64,000 nt of DNA from Pseudomonas thermotolerans DSM 14292 (GCF_000364625.1 NZ_KB822612.1:37494-101493); one strand, 5' to 3'; positions 17,617 to 32,131 are shown, numbered from the stretch's first letter. The notes: generated by a model not told the origin, from the letters alone. Program-made: numbers and translations.

Positions 17617-17624
17617 GGAGGCCG

Positions 17625-18140
17625 ATGTTCCGCCATCTGCTGTTCGCCGCCCTACTGCTGGCCGGTACCGTCCGGGCGGAGCCGCGCGAGTTGAGCTGGT
17701 CCGAGTTGATTCCGCCGGATGCCCCGCCGGTGGCGTATTCCCAGGCGCCCCTGCATGACCTCTCGCAGCTGGCCGACGCCCTGGCCGCCGAATCGGGCCC
17801 GCCGGCCCGCCAGCAGGCGCCGGCCGCGCCGGTGGTCAGGGCGCTGCATGGCCAGCAGGTCAGGCTGCCCGGCTACATAGTGCCGCTGGAGGTCAGCGAG
17901 GCGGGCCGGGTGACCGACTTCCTGCTGGTCCCCTACTACGGCGCCTGCATCCACGTGCCGCCCCCGCCGTCGAACCAGATCGTGCACGTCAGCAGCACGC
18001 AGGGCGTGCCGTTGGATGCCCTGTACCAGCCGTTCTGGGTGGAGGGGCAGCTGCGGGTCGAGCCGAGCAGTAGCGAGCTGGCGGAGGCCGGCTACCAGAT
18101 GGCGGCGGACAGGATCTCCCCCTACCAATACGTCGAATGA
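17625..18140 (+). CDS. DUF3299 periplasmic protein of the zinc operon
   Basis: A 171-residue protein with a signal peptide (MFRHLLFAALLLAGTVRA). The mature part contains LSWSELIPPDAPP, the DUF3299 core VRLPGYIVPLEVSEAGRVTDFLLVPYYGACIHVPPPPSNQIVHV with a conserved Cys-x-His, and the end ISPYQYVE. Homologues in Pseudomonas are co-regulated with zinc-starvation genes. GAGGAG sits 4 bases before the ATG. Its molecular role is unproven; zinc or copper binding by the Cys/His motif is plausible. Confidence 0.82.
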   Translation: MFRHLLFAALLLAGTVRAEPRELSWSELIPPDAPPVAYSQAPLHDLSQLADALAAESGPPARQQAPAAPVVRALHGQQVRLPGYIVPLEVSEAGRVTDFLLVPYYGACIHVPPPPSNQIVHVSSTQGVPLDALYQPFWVEGQLRVEPSSSELAEAGYQMAADRISPYQYVE

Positions 18141-18162
18141 GGCTCCGCGGGGCCGACAGGCT

Positions 18163-18180
18163 TAAGAAGGCCCCTTCTTA
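18163..18180 (+). terminator. Hairpin after the zinc operon
   Basis: TAAGAAGG (18163-18170) and CCTTCTTA (18173-18180) form a near-perfect palindrome 23 bases after the last stop, followed by TTAG. The tight loop and short T-run make it a moderate intrinsic terminator. Confidence 0.55.
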
Positions 18181-18191
18181 TTAGCTAGCTA

Positions 18192-18233
18192 TTGAGCTGG
18201 ATCAATACTTGCCCGCCCCGCTTGCCACATAGT
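18192..18233 (+). promoter_or_regulatory. Anr/FNR-type site and promoter of oprG
   Basis: TTGAGCTGGATCAA (18192-18205) matches the Anr/FNR consensus TTGATnnnnATCAA at 9 of 10 fixed positions. A -10-like CATAGT lies at 18228-18233; a start near 18240 would place the site centred at -41.5, the class II activator position. OprG is known to be induced at low oxygen in P. aeruginosa, which fits. Confidence 0.75.
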
Positions 18234-18270
18234 GCCCCCAGCCAACCGTATCAATGCTGAGGAGCATTAC

Positions 18271-18966
18271 ATGTACAAGTCTCTCGCAGCCGTGTCTCTG
18301 ACTGCCCTGGCCCTGGCCGCCAGCCCGCTGGTTCAGGCCCACCAGGCCGGCGACATCATCGTCCGCGCCGGTGCCGTGACCGTGCAGACCGATGAAAACA
18401 CTTCCGGCGTGAAGGTCGATCGTGGCAGCCTGGCCGGCACCGACCTGGGCGGCAAGGCCACCGTCAGCAACGACACCCAGCTGGGCCTGAACTTCGCCTA
18501 CATGCTCACCGACAACCTGGGCGTCGAGCTGCTGGCCGCCACTCCCTTCAAGCATGACGTGCATGTCAAGGGCGCAAGCCTGGGCACGGCCAACGGCAAG
18601 CTGGGTACCCTGGAGCACCTGCCGCCGACCCTGAGCCTGGTCTACTACCCCCTGGACTCCAAGTCGGCCTTCCAGCCCTATGTCGGTGCCGGCATCAACT
18701 ACACCTGGTTCATGGACGGCGACACCAGCAGCGCTGCCGAAGCCAACGGTTTCCGCAACCTGCAGGCCACCAACAGCTGGGGCTGGGCCGCACAGATCGG
18801 TGCCGACTACATGCTCACCGACAACATCATGATCAACGGCCAGATCCGCTACATCGACATCGACACCCAGGCCTACGTCGACAACGTCGACCTCGGCGTA
18901 CGCGCCAAGGTGGACGTGGACGTCAAGCCCTGGGTCTACATGGTCGGCCTGGGCTACAAGTTCTAA
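18271..18966 (+). CDS. oprG: Outer-membrane protein OprG (OmpW family)
   Basis: The 231-residue product is an eight-stranded OmpW-type barrel proposed to pass small hydrophobic molecules. Features: signal peptide (SLAAVSLTALALAASPLVQA), HQAGDIIVRAGAVTVQTDENTSG at the mature start, LGLNFAYMLTDNLGVELLAATPFKHDV, a PTLSLVYYPLD segment, FQPYVGAGINYTWF and the end WVYMVGLGYKF with the terminal Phe typical of porins. GAGGAG precedes the ATG at 18271. An Anr-like box lies upstream and a strong terminator downstream. Confidence 0.94.
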   Translation: MYKSLAAVSLTALALAASPLVQAHQAGDIIVRAGAVTVQTDENTSGVKVDRGSLAGTDLGGKATVSNDTQLGLNFAYMLTDNLGVELLAATPFKHDVHVKGASLGTANGKLGTLEHLPPTLSLVYYPLDSKSAFQPYVGAGINYTWFMDGDTSSAAEANGFRNLQATNSWGWAAQIGADYMLTDNIMINGQIRYIDIDTQAYVDNVDLGVRAKVDVDVKPWVYMVGLGYKF

Positions 18967-18990
18967 GCCCCGCACGGCGCCCAAACACGA

Positions 18991-19025
18991 CAAGACACCC
19001 CGACAGGTTCGGGGTGTCTTGTTTT
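18991..19025 (+). terminator. Intrinsic terminator of oprG
   Basis: CAAGACACCCCGA (18991-19003) pairs perfectly with TCGGGGTGTCTTG (19009-19021), followed by TTTT. A 13-bp stem with a U-run is a strong intrinsic terminator; the convergent epimerase gene may also use it. Confidence 0.92.
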
Positions 19026-19082
19026 GAGGGCCGGGAAAACTGCGGAAGGGATAGTGGCCGGGACCGCCCCGGCCACTCAGGC

Positions 19083-20015
19083 TCAACGGCCGAGCAGACG
19101 GGCCAGGCCGTCACGGATCGAGGTCGGTTCGGCGAACGCGAAGCGCTCCAGCAGACGGCGATTGTCGGCCCGCGAGTGCCGGATGTCGCCCGGCCGCGCC
19201 TCGGCATGGCGCACCTCGGGCAGGCCGCCGAGCACCTCGCGGATCGCTCCCAGCAGTTGGTTGAGGCTGGTGGCGCGGTTCAGACCGACGTTCACCGCCC
19301 CCGCCGCTACCTGCGGCAGCTCCACGGCCTGCACCAGCACCTTGACCAGATCGCCGACATACACGAAGTCGCGGGTCTGCTCGCCGTCGCCGAACACCGT
19401 GATCGGCGTGCCGGCCAGGGCCCGTTCGGTGAAGATGCTGATCACCCCCGAATAGGGCGAGGACGGATCCTGGCGCGGGCCGAAGATGTTGAAGAAGCGG
19501 AACACCGCCGGCTCCAGCCCATGCTGGCGACGGTAGAAGTCCAGATAGTGCTCGCTGGCCAGCTTGTCCGCAGCGTAGGGAGTCAGCGGTGCCTTGGGGG
19601 TATCCTCGTCGATCGCCTGGCCTTCGCCGTTGTTGCCGTAGACCGCGGCGCTGGAGGCGAACAGCACACGGCGCACGCCCGCCTCGCGCATCGCCTCGCA
19701 GACGTTGAGGGTGCCGATGAAATTGCTCTGGTGGGTGGCCACCGGGTCGTCCACCGAGGCCTGCACCGAGGCCACCGCCGCCAAGTGCGCCACCGCCCGG
19801 CAGCCAGCCACCGCGCGACGCACCAGTGCGGCGTCGGCAACGTCTCCCTCGATCAGCTCCAGGCGCGGGTTGTCCAGGGGCAGATTGGCCCGCTTGCCGG
19901 TAGACAGGTTGTCCAGTACCCGTACCGCATATCCCCTCGCAAGAAGGGCATCGACCAGATGCGAACCAATGAAGCCAGCGCCGCCGGTAACCAAGACAGG
20001 GCTTGAGTGTTCCAT
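19083..20015 (-). CDS. NAD-dependent sugar-nucleotide epimerase/dehydratase
   Basis: A 310-residue extended short-chain dehydrogenase. Seen: the Rossmann motif VTGGAGFIGSHLVDALL near the N terminus, the LDNLSTGKRANL stretch of UDP-hexose 4-epimerase-like enzymes, catalytic YAADK (in TPYAADKLASEHYL), and substrate-side motifs FNIFGPRQDPSSPYSGVIS and DFVYVGDLV. It resembles GalE/WbpP-type epimerases, but the sugar substrate is not defined by sequence. CTGGAG precedes the ATG at 20015; a GTG just upstream is less likely. It lies 33 bases after the next gene upstream, so both are probably co-transcribed. Confidence 0.85.
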   Translation of the reverse strand: MEHSSPVLVTGGAGFIGSHLVDALLARGYAVRVLDNLSTGKRANLPLDNPRLELIEGDVADAALVRRAVAGCRAVAHLAAVASVQASVDDPVATHQSNFIGTLNVCEAMREAGVRRVLFASSAAVYGNNGEGQAIDEDTPKAPLTPYAADKLASEHYLDFYRRQHGLEPAVFRFFNIFGPRQDPSSPYSGVISIFTERALAGTPITVFGDGEQTRDFVYVGDLVKVLVQAVELPQVAAGAVNVGLNRATSLNQLLGAIREVLGGLPEVRHAEARPGDIRHSRADNRRLLERFAFAEPTSIRDGLARLLGR

Positions 20016-20048
20016 CACGTTTCTCCAGGAATGACCGCCGAATGCCGC

Positions 20049-20933
20049 TCAGGCATGGCGGTAGTAGCGCTCCAGCACGGCCGGCAGGCCGGCGCGCCAG
20101 GCTCGGGGCTTGATGCCGAAGGTGTTGAGTATTTTCCTGCAAGCGAGCACCGCGTGCTGCGGTTCCTCGGCGGCATCCGGACGAGCGGCGTGAGGCTGTG
20201 GGAGCACCTCGTCGACCAGCGCTGGGCGGTAGGTACGGGCCGCTTCAATGATCGCCTGGCCGAGCGCCAGCGCGGTGGTCGCCTCGTGGCCGCCGTAATG
20301 ATAGGTGCCCCACAGAGGAGCCTCGCAGTCCAGCTGCTTGAGCACGGCGATCAGCACCCGTGCGGCGTCGTCCACCGGGGTCGGATTGCCGCGCCGGTCG
20401 TCGGCGAGGCGCAGCTCCGCGTGGCGCTCGGCACGCTTGAGGAAGCGGTCGATCAACCCGCCGGGGCTTTCATCGAGCAGCCAGCCGAAACGCACCAGCA
20501 CATGCCGCGGACAGGCCGCGCGGACGCTCTGCTCGACTCGCCAGAGCGCCTGGCCACGCAGGCCGAGAGGGATCTGCTCGTCCTTCTCGCTGTAGGCGGT
20601 GGCGCGCGCGCCGTCGAACACGCGATAGCTGGAGGGTTGCAGGAGGATGATGCCGTGATGCTGGCAGAGTTCGGCCAGACGTTCCACGGCGCGTTCCTGG
20701 GTAGCCAGGCGTTCCTCGCTCACCGCCTCGGCCTGGAACCAGTCGAAGTAGTAGGCCAGGTTGATCAGCGCATCCGGCCGGGTATCGTCGAGCAGCCGGG
20801 TCAGGCTCGCCGCATCCCAGCCGCCGTCCGGCGGGCGAGGCGCGAGGAAGCCGATGTCCTCCTCTGCCCCCTGATGCAGCAGGGCCTGCCCCAAGGCGTT
20901 GCCGCCCCCCAGTAGTAACAACCGCATTCGCAT
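20049..20933 (-). CDS. RmlD-like sugar-nucleotide-binding protein
   Basis: A 294-residue protein of the dTDP-4-dehydrorhamnose reductase-like (RmlD substrate-binding) superfamily: Rossmann start MRLLLLGGGNALGQALL, DALINLAYYFDWFQAEAV, LLQPSSYRVFDGARATAYSEKD, and VRFGWLLDESPGGLIDRFLKRA. The usual catalytic Tyr-x3-Lys is not obvious at the RmlD position, so it may not be a typical reductase. Two ATGs six bases apart (20933, 20927) could start it. It is likely in an operon with the epimerase; together they suggest cell-surface sugar modification. Confidence 0.75.
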   Translation of the reverse strand: MRMRLLLLGGGNALGQALLHQGAEEDIGFLAPRPPDGGWDAASLTRLLDDTRPDALINLAYYFDWFQAEAVSEERLATQERAVERLAELCQHHGIILLQPSSYRVFDGARATAYSEKDEQIPLGLRGQALWRVEQSVRAACPRHVLVRFGWLLDESPGGLIDRFLKRAERHAELRLADDRRGNPTPVDDAARVLIAVLKQLDCEAPLWGTYHYGGHEATTALALGQAIIEAARTYRPALVDEVLPQPHAARPDAAEEPQHAVLACRKILNTFGIKPRAWRAGLPAVLERYYRHA

Positions 20934-21135
20934 GATTGGTCTGGAAACCCACCGATAAGCACGAGAGTTGGCTCCGAACGGAGCAGAAGCGACATTCTGC
21001 GGCTTTTCGGCCCCGTACGTCACTATAGCGTGCGGCACTTCGCCTCGGCGCCGAAGTCACGCAGTGGGTTGACGGTCAGGCCGGCTCGGTGGTCACCGAG
21101 CGCGGTGCAGGCGGAAAGGGCCTAGTCCGAAACGA
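20934..21135. other. Gap between the RmlD-like gene and the ssb terminator
   Basis: This stretch holds the upstream region of the RmlD-like gene (transcribed leftward) and no open frame I can support. I see no clear sigma-70 promoter or repeat. In the P. aeruginosa gene order I remember, the two flanking gene blocks are far apart, so this is a likely synteny breakpoint. Confidence 0.4.
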
Positions 21136-21161
21136 CAACGGCCAGCATGAGCTGGCCGTTG
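21136..21161 (-). terminator. Terminator of ssb
   Basis: CAACGGCCAG (21136-21145) and CTGGCCGTTG (21152-21161) form a perfect 10-bp stem with a 6-base loop, followed on the minus strand by TCGTTTC. It lies 33 bases after the ssb stop. Confidence 0.8.
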
Positions 21162-21193
21162 CTTAGCCTGCGCCGGCGACGATGGCGCTGCGA

Positions 21194-21676
21194 TTAGAAC
21201 GGAATGTCGTCGTCGAAGCTGTCGTAGTCGGCCGCTGGTTGCGGCGCCGGCTGAGCCTGCGGGGCCGGGCGCGGGGCGGACTGCTGCGGAGCCGGGCGCG
21301 GCTGACGCGGCGCGGCATCGTCGCCGGAGTTGCGGCTGCCGAGCAGCTGCATCTGGCCGTTCATGTCCACCACGATCTCGGTGGTGTAGCGGTCCTGGCC
21401 GTCCTGACCGGTCCACTTGCGGGTCTGCAGGCGACCCTCGACGTAGACCTGAGACCCCTTGCGCAGGTATTCGCCGGCGATCTCCGCGAGCTTGCCGAAG
21501 AACACCACGCGATGCCACTCGGTGCGCTCCTGCTTCTGCCCGGTCTGCTTGTCGGTCCAGCTGTCGCTGGTGGCCAGGGTGATGTTGGTCACCGCATTGC
21601 CGTTGGGCAGGTAGCGGGTTTCCGGGTCGCCACCGACGTTGCCGAGCAAAATGACTTTGTTAACCCCTCGGGCCAT
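21194..21676 (-). CDS. ssb: Single-stranded DNA-binding protein
   Basis: The 160-residue protein coats single-stranded DNA in replication, recombination and repair. The OB fold is clear ([70 protein letters not shown]), followed by a Pro/Gln/Ala-rich linker (from about residue 115) and the acidic partner-binding tip DSFDDDIPF. The ATG at 21676 matches the conserved start. It is 17 bases downstream of the MFS gene and may be transcribed with it. Confidence 0.97.
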   Translation of the reverse strand: MARGVNKVILLGNVGGDPETRYLPNGNAVTNITLATSDSWTDKQTGQKQERTEWHRVVFFGKLAEIAGEYLRKGSQVYVEGRLQTRKWTGQDGQDRYTTEIVVDMNGQMQLLGSRNSGDDAAPRQPRPAPQQSAPRPAPQAQPAPQPAADYDSFDDDIPF

Positions 21677-21693
21677 AAACGTTCTCCTAGGCT

Positions 21694-23079
21694 TCAGCAC
21701 GCCGGCGCGGCATTGATCGCGCACTCGATGGACGTGCGGTCCAATTGTTCAGAATCCACTTTGATGTACAGCGCGGCTTCCTCGGCCACCACCATGGCAT
21801 CCGCCACGCCGGGCAGTTTCAGCAGGCGCTCGGCCAGCCCGGCATCCCGCAGCGCGGAGGGCGGCAGGGGGAAACGCAGACTGGTCACATACGGCGGTTC
21901 TCGCATGGTAACAGCAAATCCCAGCCACAGTGCACAGAGCACCGCACATCCCAGGAATACCGCCGACAGACCGCCCTGCTGGAGCAGCCAGCCGCCGAGA
22001 ATCCCACCCAGGGCCGCGCCCAGGAACTGGCTGGTGGCGTATACGCCCATGGCCGTGCCCTTACCGCCGGCCGGCGCTACCTTGCTGACCAGCGAGGGCA
22101 GCGAGGCCTCGAGCAGGTTGAACACGGTAAAGAACAGCACGGTGGCCGGCAGCAGGGTGCCCAGGCTGCCGCCGAAGGCCCAGAAGAACAGCTCGCAGAG
22201 CAGCAACATCGCCACGGCGCCGCCCAACACCTGCTTCATGCGGCGCTTCTTCTCGCCATAGATGATGAACGGCACCATGCCGAAGAAGCCGATCAGCAGC
22301 GCGGTCAGGTACACCCACCAGTGCTGCTCCCTGGGCAGCCCGGCGTTCTCCACCAGGCTCAGCGGCAGGGCCACGAAGCTGGCCATCAGCACCGCGTGGA
22401 GAACGAAGATGCCAGCGTCCAGGCGCAGCAGCTCCGGATGGCGCAGAGTCGGCCAGAGCACCGCGCCAGCCACTCCGGACTCGCGGTGCTGCAACGGGCC
22501 GGCGGCGCGCGGCACCACCAGGGCAACCACGGCGATGCCCAACAGCGCCATGCCGGCGGTGACCCAGAACAGCCCGGGCAGACCGAAGGCACGGGTCAAC
22601 AGCGGACCGGCGACCATGGCCACGGCGAACGACAGGCCGATGCTCATGCCGATCATCGCCATCGCCTTGGTGCGGTGCTGCTCGCGGGTCAGGTCGGACA
22701 GCAGCGCCATTACCGCCGCGGAGATCGCCCCCGCGCCCTGCAGGATGCGCCCGGCGATCACTCCCCAGATGGAGTCGGCCTGGGCCGCCAGCGCCGCGCC
22801 GGCAGCGAACACCAGCAGGCCGGCATAGATCACCGGACGCCGGCCGATGCGGTCGGAGAGCATGCCGAAGGGGATCTGTAGCACCGCCTGGGTCAACCCA
22901 TAGGCACCGATGGCCAGGCCAATCAGCGCCGGCGTGGCGCCGGCCAGGTCCATTCCGTAGGTAGCCAGTACCGGCAGCACCATGAACATGCCGAGCATGC
23001 GGAAGGCGAACACCAGCGCCAGGCCTCCGGCGGCCCGAGTCTCGCGGCCGCTCATGCGCTCGTTGTGCGGATCGTGCAT
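21694..23079 (-). CDS. MFS transporter, YajR-like, with C-terminal ferredoxin-like domain
   Basis: A 461-residue transporter with twelve predicted helices. Motif A is complete ([19 protein letters not shown]), and motif B-like [30 protein letters not shown] follows. After the last helix ([19 protein letters not shown]) there is a cytosolic tail with [31 protein letters not shown] and [15 protein letters not shown], the beta-alpha-beta pattern of the YAM domain of E. coli YajR. The ATG at 23079 is chosen as the start consistent with the first helix. The substrate is unknown. It is divergent from uvrA. Confidence 0.87.
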   Translation of the reverse strand: MHDPHNERMSGRETRAAGGLALVFAFRMLGMFMVLPVLATYGMDLAGATPALIGLAIGAYGLTQAVLQIPFGMLSDRIGRRPVIYAGLLVFAAGAALAAQADSIWGVIAGRILQGAGAISAAVMALLSDLTREQHRTKAMAMIGMSIGLSFAVAMVAGPLLTRAFGLPGLFWVTAGMALLGIAVVALVVPRAAGPLQHRESGVAGAVLWPTLRHPELLRLDAGIFVLHAVLMASFVALPLSLVENAGLPREQHWWVYLTALLIGFFGMVPFIIYGEKKRRMKQVLGGAVAMLLLCELFFWAFGGSLGTLLPATVLFFTVFNLLEASLPSLVSKVAPAGGKGTAMGVYATSQFLGAALGGILGGWLLQQGGLSAVFLGCAVLCALWLGFAVTMREPPYVTSLRFPLPPSALRDAGLAERLLKLPGVADAMVVAEEAALYIKVDSEQLDRTSIECAINAAPAC

Positions 23080-23215
23080 GGAAATAACGCCCCTTCGAAA
23101 ACAGCCGGCGATTCTAGCAGCCCGCCCCCGCGCCGGCACGGTCTTCCCACTTTGCCGCTGCCTGCCGGGCAACCTTATACTTCGTGGTTTTCCGCCCGCC
23201 AGCTGCGAGGCCTCC

Positions 23216-26050
<2,835 letters not shown>

Positions 26051-26068
26051 GCCGGCCGTCGGCCACCA

Positions 26069-26100
26069 AAAAAGCCAGAGCGAATCCGCCCTGGCTTTTT
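26069..26100. terminator. Bidirectional terminator between uvrA and the ferritin gene
   Basis: AAAAAGCCAG (26069-26078) and CTGGCTTTTT (26091-26100) make a 10-bp stem with A/T ends, giving a U-run in both directions. It serves the convergent uvrA and bfr-type genes. Confidence 0.9.
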
Positions 26101-26125
26101 GGCTTGCAGGAGCAGCAAACGCTGC

Positions 26126-26590
26126 CTACATCTGACTTTGCAGGTAATTCTCCAGGCCGAGCTTGTCGATCAGCCGCAGCTGGGTTTCCAGCCAGTAGGC
26201 ATGATCCTCCTCGGTGTCCTTCAACTGTGCCAGCAGGATGTCGCGGGACTGGTAGTCCTGGTGCCGCTCGCACAGCTCGATGCCCTTGCGCAGCGCCTCG
26301 CGCACCTCGTACTCCACAGCCAGGTCCAGTTTCAGCGCTTCGGGCACGGTCTGCCCGAAGGTGAAGGGCTTGGGCACCATGTCCGGGATGCCCTCGAGGA
26401 AAATGATCCGGCGCAGCAGCGCGTCGGCGTGCTGGGTCTCCTCCTCCATCTCGTGGTTGATCCGCTCGTAGAGCTTGCTCAGGCCCCAGTCCTCGTACAG
26501 TCGCGAGTGGACGAAGTACTGGTCGCGAGCGGCCAGCTCGCCCTTGAGCAGGATCTTCAGGTAGTTGATGACTTCGGTATGGCCCTTCAT
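26126..26590 (-). CDS. bfrA: Bacterioferritin-family ferritin lacking the haem-ligand methionine
   Basis: The 154-residue protein is an iron-storage subunit of 24-mer cages. Ferroxidase ligands are intact: Glu18 ([10 protein letters not shown]), Glu51 and His54 ([13 protein letters not shown]), Glu94-region (VEYEVREAL), and Glu127/His130 ([11 protein letters not shown]). At position 52 it has Thr, where haem-binding bacterioferritins have Met. The orthologous P. aeruginosa protein at this locus is regarded as a haem-free bacterial ferritin (FtnA), so this subunit probably does not bind haem by itself. It sits next to katG, linking iron storage with peroxide defence. Confidence 0.93.
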   Translation of the reverse strand: MKGHTEVINYLKILLKGELAARDQYFVHSRLYEDWGLSKLYERINHEMEEETQHADALLRRIIFLEGIPDMVPKPFTFGQTVPEALKLDLAVEYEVREALRKGIELCERHQDYQSRDILLAQLKDTEEDHAYWLETQLRLIDKLGLENYLQSQM

Positions 26591-26662
26591 GCCAGGAATC
26601 CTTGCTGCAGCCTCGAAATGAACAAATGCTCCGCCCGCAACCCGTTCCGGTCAAGCGCGAAG

Positions 26663-26692
26663 CACGACGCCTTCCCGGAGGAAGGCGTCGTG
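26663..26692 (-). terminator. Terminator of katG
   Basis: CACGACGCCTTCC (26663-26675) and GGAAGGCGTCGTG (26680-26692) form a perfect 13-bp stem with a 4-base loop, 53 bases after the katG stop. The following U-tract is weak. Confidence 0.75.
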
Positions 26693-26744
26693 GTCAGACG
26701 GCGCGCTGGCGGGCACGGGCGAGCCGCCCACGTCCGCCCGGCAC

Positions 26745-29130
<2,386 letters not shown>

Positions 29131-29155
29131 AAAACCGGGCACCGGGCCCGGTTTT
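29131..29155 (-). terminator. Terminator at the end of the alpha operon
   Basis: AAAACCGGGC (29131-29140) pairs with GCCCGGTTTT (29146-29155); on the minus strand the stem is followed by TTTTTTATT. It lies 18 bases after the rplQ stop and ends the ribosomal super-cluster. Confidence 0.93.
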
Positions 29156-29173
29156 CCGTGAGGACAATGGTCC

Positions 29174-29563
29174 TTACTCGGCGGCAGCTTCTACCGAACC
29201 GCCGACCGGACGGTCGACCAGCTCGACGTAGGCCATGGGGGCGTTGTCCCCCGCACGGTAGCCGCACTTCAGGATGCGCAGGTAGCCGCCCTGACGGTTG
29301 GCATAGCGCTTGCCCAGTTCGTTGAACAGTTTGCCGACGGCGGCTTTCGAGCGGGTACGATCGAAAGCCAGACGGCGGTTGGCAACGCTGTCTTCCTTGG
29401 CCAGGGTGATCAGCGGCTCGGCGACGCGACGCAGTTCCTTGGCTTTCGGCAGAGTGGTCTTGATCAGCTCGTGCTCGAACAGGGAAACCGCCATGTTCTG
29501 GAACATGGCCTTGCGGTGCGCGCTGGTGCGGTTCAGATGACGACCACTTTTACGATGACGCAT
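29174..29563 (-). CDS. rplQ: 50S ribosomal protein L17
   Basis: The 129-residue protein begins [25 protein letters not shown], the L17 signature, and continues with [30 protein letters not shown]. The C terminus ([14 protein letters not shown]) is a short acidic tail. It is the last gene of the alpha operon, 43 bases after rpoA, and lies near the peptide exit tunnel in the 50S subunit. Confidence 0.98.
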   Translation of the reverse strand: MRHRKSGRHLNRTSAHRKAMFQNMAVSLFEHELIKTTLPKAKELRRVAEPLITLAKEDSVANRRLAFDRTRSKAAVGKLFNELGKRYANRQGGYLRILKCGYRAGDNAPMAYVELVDRPVGGSVEAAAE

Positions 29564-29606
29564 GGTTCAAATTCCTTACCAAACTCACGTTCGGTGATAA
29601 CGACGA

Positions 29607-30608
29607 TCAGGCAGTTGCCTTATCGTCTTTCTTAAGACTTGCCGGCGGCCAGTTGTCGAGGCGCATGCCGAGGGACAGACCACGGGAGGCCAGAACGTCC
29701 TTGATCTCGGTCAGGGACTTCTTGCCGAGGTTCGGAGTCTTCAACAACTCCACTTCGGTGCGCTGGATCAGATCACCGATGTAGTAGATGTTCTCCGCCT
29801 TCAGGCAGTTGGCCGAGCGCACGGTCAGCTCCAGATCGTCTACCGGACGCAGCAGGATCGGATCGATTTCGTCCTCCTGCTGAACCACCACCGGTTCGCT
29901 GTCGCTCTTGAGATCCACGAAGGCGGCCAGCTGCTGCTGCAGGATGGTCGCGGCACGGCGGATGGCCTCTTCGGGATCCAGGGTACCGTTGGTTTCCAGG
30001 TCGATGACCAGCTTGTCCAGGTTGGTGCGCTGCTCGACACGGGCGTTCTCTACCACGTACGCCACTCGACGTACCGGGCTGAAGGACGCATCCAGTTGCA
30101 GACGGCCAATGCTGCGGCTTTCTTCCTCGTCGGTCTGACGGGCGTCGGCCGGCTCGTAACCACGACCACGGCGTACGGTCAGCTTCATGTTCAGCGAACC
30201 GTTGTCGGCCAGGTTGGCAATGACGTGATCGCCGTTGACGATCTCCACGTCATGGTCCAGCTGGATGTCCGCTGCGGTCACGACGCCCGGGCCCTTCTTG
30301 GACAGGGACAGGGTCACCTCGTCACGGCCATGCAGCTTGATCGCCAGGCCTTTCAGGTTGAGCAGGATTTCGATGACATCTTCCTGCACGCCTTCGATGG
30401 CGCTGTACTCGTGGAGCACACCGTCAATTTCGGCCTCGACTACTGCACAGCCGGGCATGGAGGACAACAGGATGCGACGCAGCGCGTTGCCCAGGGTGTG
30501 GCCAAAGCCACGCTCGAGAGGCTCGAGCGTGATCTTGGCGCGGGTCGGACTGACCTCCTGCACATCAATGTGGCGGGGGGTCAGGAACTCATTTACCGAA
30601 ATCTGCAT
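29607..30608 (-). CDS. rpoA: RNA polymerase alpha subunit
   Basis: The 333-residue protein nucleates polymerase assembly through its N-terminal domain ([30 protein letters not shown]) and contacts UP elements and activators through its C-terminal domain ([48 protein letters not shown]). The two are joined by a flexible linker near residue 240. Arg of the DNA-binding helix (VRSANCLK) is conserved. It lies between rpsD and rplQ, the standard alpha-operon order. Confidence 0.98.
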   Translation of the reverse strand: MQISVNEFLTPRHIDVQEVSPTRAKITLEPLERGFGHTLGNALRRILLSSMPGCAVVEAEIDGVLHEYSAIEGVQEDVIEILLNLKGLAIKLHGRDEVTLSLSKKGPGVVTAADIQLDHDVEIVNGDHVIANLADNGSLNMKLTVRRGRGYEPADARQTDEEESRSIGRLQLDASFSPVRRVAYVVENARVEQRTNLDKLVIDLETNGTLDPEEAIRRAATILQQQLAAFVDLKSDSEPVVVQQEDEIDPILLRPVDDLELTVRSANCLKAENIYYIGDLIQRTEVELLKTPNLGKKSLTEIKDVLASRGLSLGMRLDNWPPASLKKDDKATA

Positions 30609-30630
30609 GGATGCACCTATTTTCTAGCCC

Positions 30631-31251
30631 TTACTTGGAGTAGAGCTCGACAATCAGGCTTTCGTTGATGTCGGCGGACAGGTCGCTGCGAACCGGAACG
30701 CTCTTGAACACGCCGGATTTCTTGTCGGCATCGACTTCTACCCACTCGACGCGGCCGCGCTGGGCAGCCAGATCCAGAGCCTGGGCAATGCGCAGCTGGT
30801 TCTTGGCCTTCTCGCGAACAGCAACCACGTCACCGGGCTTGACCTGGTAGGACGGAACGTTCACGGTCTTGCCGTTGACGCTGATGGCCTTGTGGGAGAC
30901 CAACTGGCGGGATTCGGCACGGGTGGAACCAAAGCCCATGCGGTACACCACGTTGTCCAGACGGCATTCCAGCAGTTGCAGCAGGTTTTCGCCGGTAGCG
31001 CCCTTGCGACGGGCAGCTTCCTTGTAGTAGCTGCTGAACTGACGCTCCAGCACGCCGTAGATGCGGCGGACTTTCTGCTTCTCACGCAGCTGGGTGCCGT
31101 AGTCGGACTGACGACCGCGGCGAGCGCCGTGCTGGCCGGGGGCCGACTCGACGTTGCACTTGGATTCGAGCGCGCGCACACCACTCTTCAGGAAGAGATC
31201 GGTGCCTTCACGGCGAGACAGTTTGCACTTAGGACCAATGTAACGAGCCAT
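30631..31251 (-). CDS. rpsD: 30S ribosomal protein S4
   Basis: A 206-residue primary 16S rRNA-binding protein. It starts [24 protein letters not shown] and carries the S4 RNA-binding domain ([46 protein letters not shown]). In E. coli S4 represses translation of the alpha operon; the same role here is inference. No zinc-binding cysteine cluster is present, only isolated cysteines. Confidence 0.98.
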   Translation of the reverse strand: MARYIGPKCKLSRREGTDLFLKSGVRALESKCNVESAPGQHGARRGRQSDYGTQLREKQKVRRIYGVLERQFSSYYKEAARRKGATGENLLQLLECRLDNVVYRMGFGSTRAESRQLVSHKAISVNGKTVNVPSYQVKPGDVVAVREKAKNQLRIAQALDLAAQRGRVEWVEVDADKKSGVFKSVPVRSDLSADINESLIVELYSK

Positions 31252-31267
31252 TATTCACTGTCTCCTA

Positions 31268-31657
<390 letters not shown>

Positions 31658-31687
31658 GACTAGATTCCTGACGATACGCGAATGCGA

Positions 31688-32044
31688 TTACTTGCGGATC
31701 GGCTTGCGCGGACCCTTGCGGGTACGGGCGTTGGTCTTGGTGCGCTGACCGCGAACCGGGAGGCCGCGACGGTGGCGCAGGCCACGGTAGCAACCCAGGT
31801 CCATCAGACGCTTGATCTTCATGTTGACTTCGCGGCGCAGGTCACCCTCGGTGGTGAGCTTGGCGACTTCGCCACGCAACAGTTCGATCTGCTCGTCGCT
31901 GAGATCTTTGATTTTCGCTGCCGGATTGACACCGGTAGCTGCACAGATGTTCTGCGCAGTAGTGCGACCGATACCGTAGATATAGGTCAGCGAGATAACA
32001 GTGTGCTTGTTATCCGGAATGTTAACGCCTGCAATACGGGCCAT
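31688..32044 (-). CDS. rpsM: 30S ribosomal protein S13
   Basis: A 118-residue 30S-head protein that contacts the P-site tRNA and bridges to the 50S subunit. Features: [26 protein letters not shown], the helix-two-turn-helix region, and the basic C terminus [26 protein letters not shown]. It is the first gene of the alpha operon, with its own promoter behind the terminator that follows rpmJ. Confidence 0.98.
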   Translation of the reverse strand: MARIAGVNIPDNKHTVISLTYIYGIGRTTAQNICAATGVNPAAKIKDLSDEQIELLRGEVAKLTTEGDLRREVNMKIKRLMDLGCYRGLRHRRGLPVRGQRTKTNARTRKGPRKPIRK

Positions 32045-32102
32045 TCAGTGGAACTCCAATTGACAGCTACCCACGCCCCGGAAGCCAAGAAAAGGGCGCG
32101 AG

Positions 32103-32131
32103 ATATTAGCGCTGTAGAAACGAATAATCAA
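32103..32131 (-). promoter_or_regulatory. Sigma-70 promoter of the alpha operon (rpsM)
   Basis: On the minus strand TTGATT (32131-32126) and TAATAT (32108-32103) are separated by exactly 17 bases. The -35 box overlaps the last base pairs and tail of the rpmJ terminator. The start would lie near 32095, leaving a leader of about 50 bases before rpsM. Confidence 0.8.

Noticed and set aside
23080..23215. Possible LexA (SOS) box upstream of uvrA
   Set aside because: No CTG-N10-CAG palindrome of the right type is present in the divergent gap.
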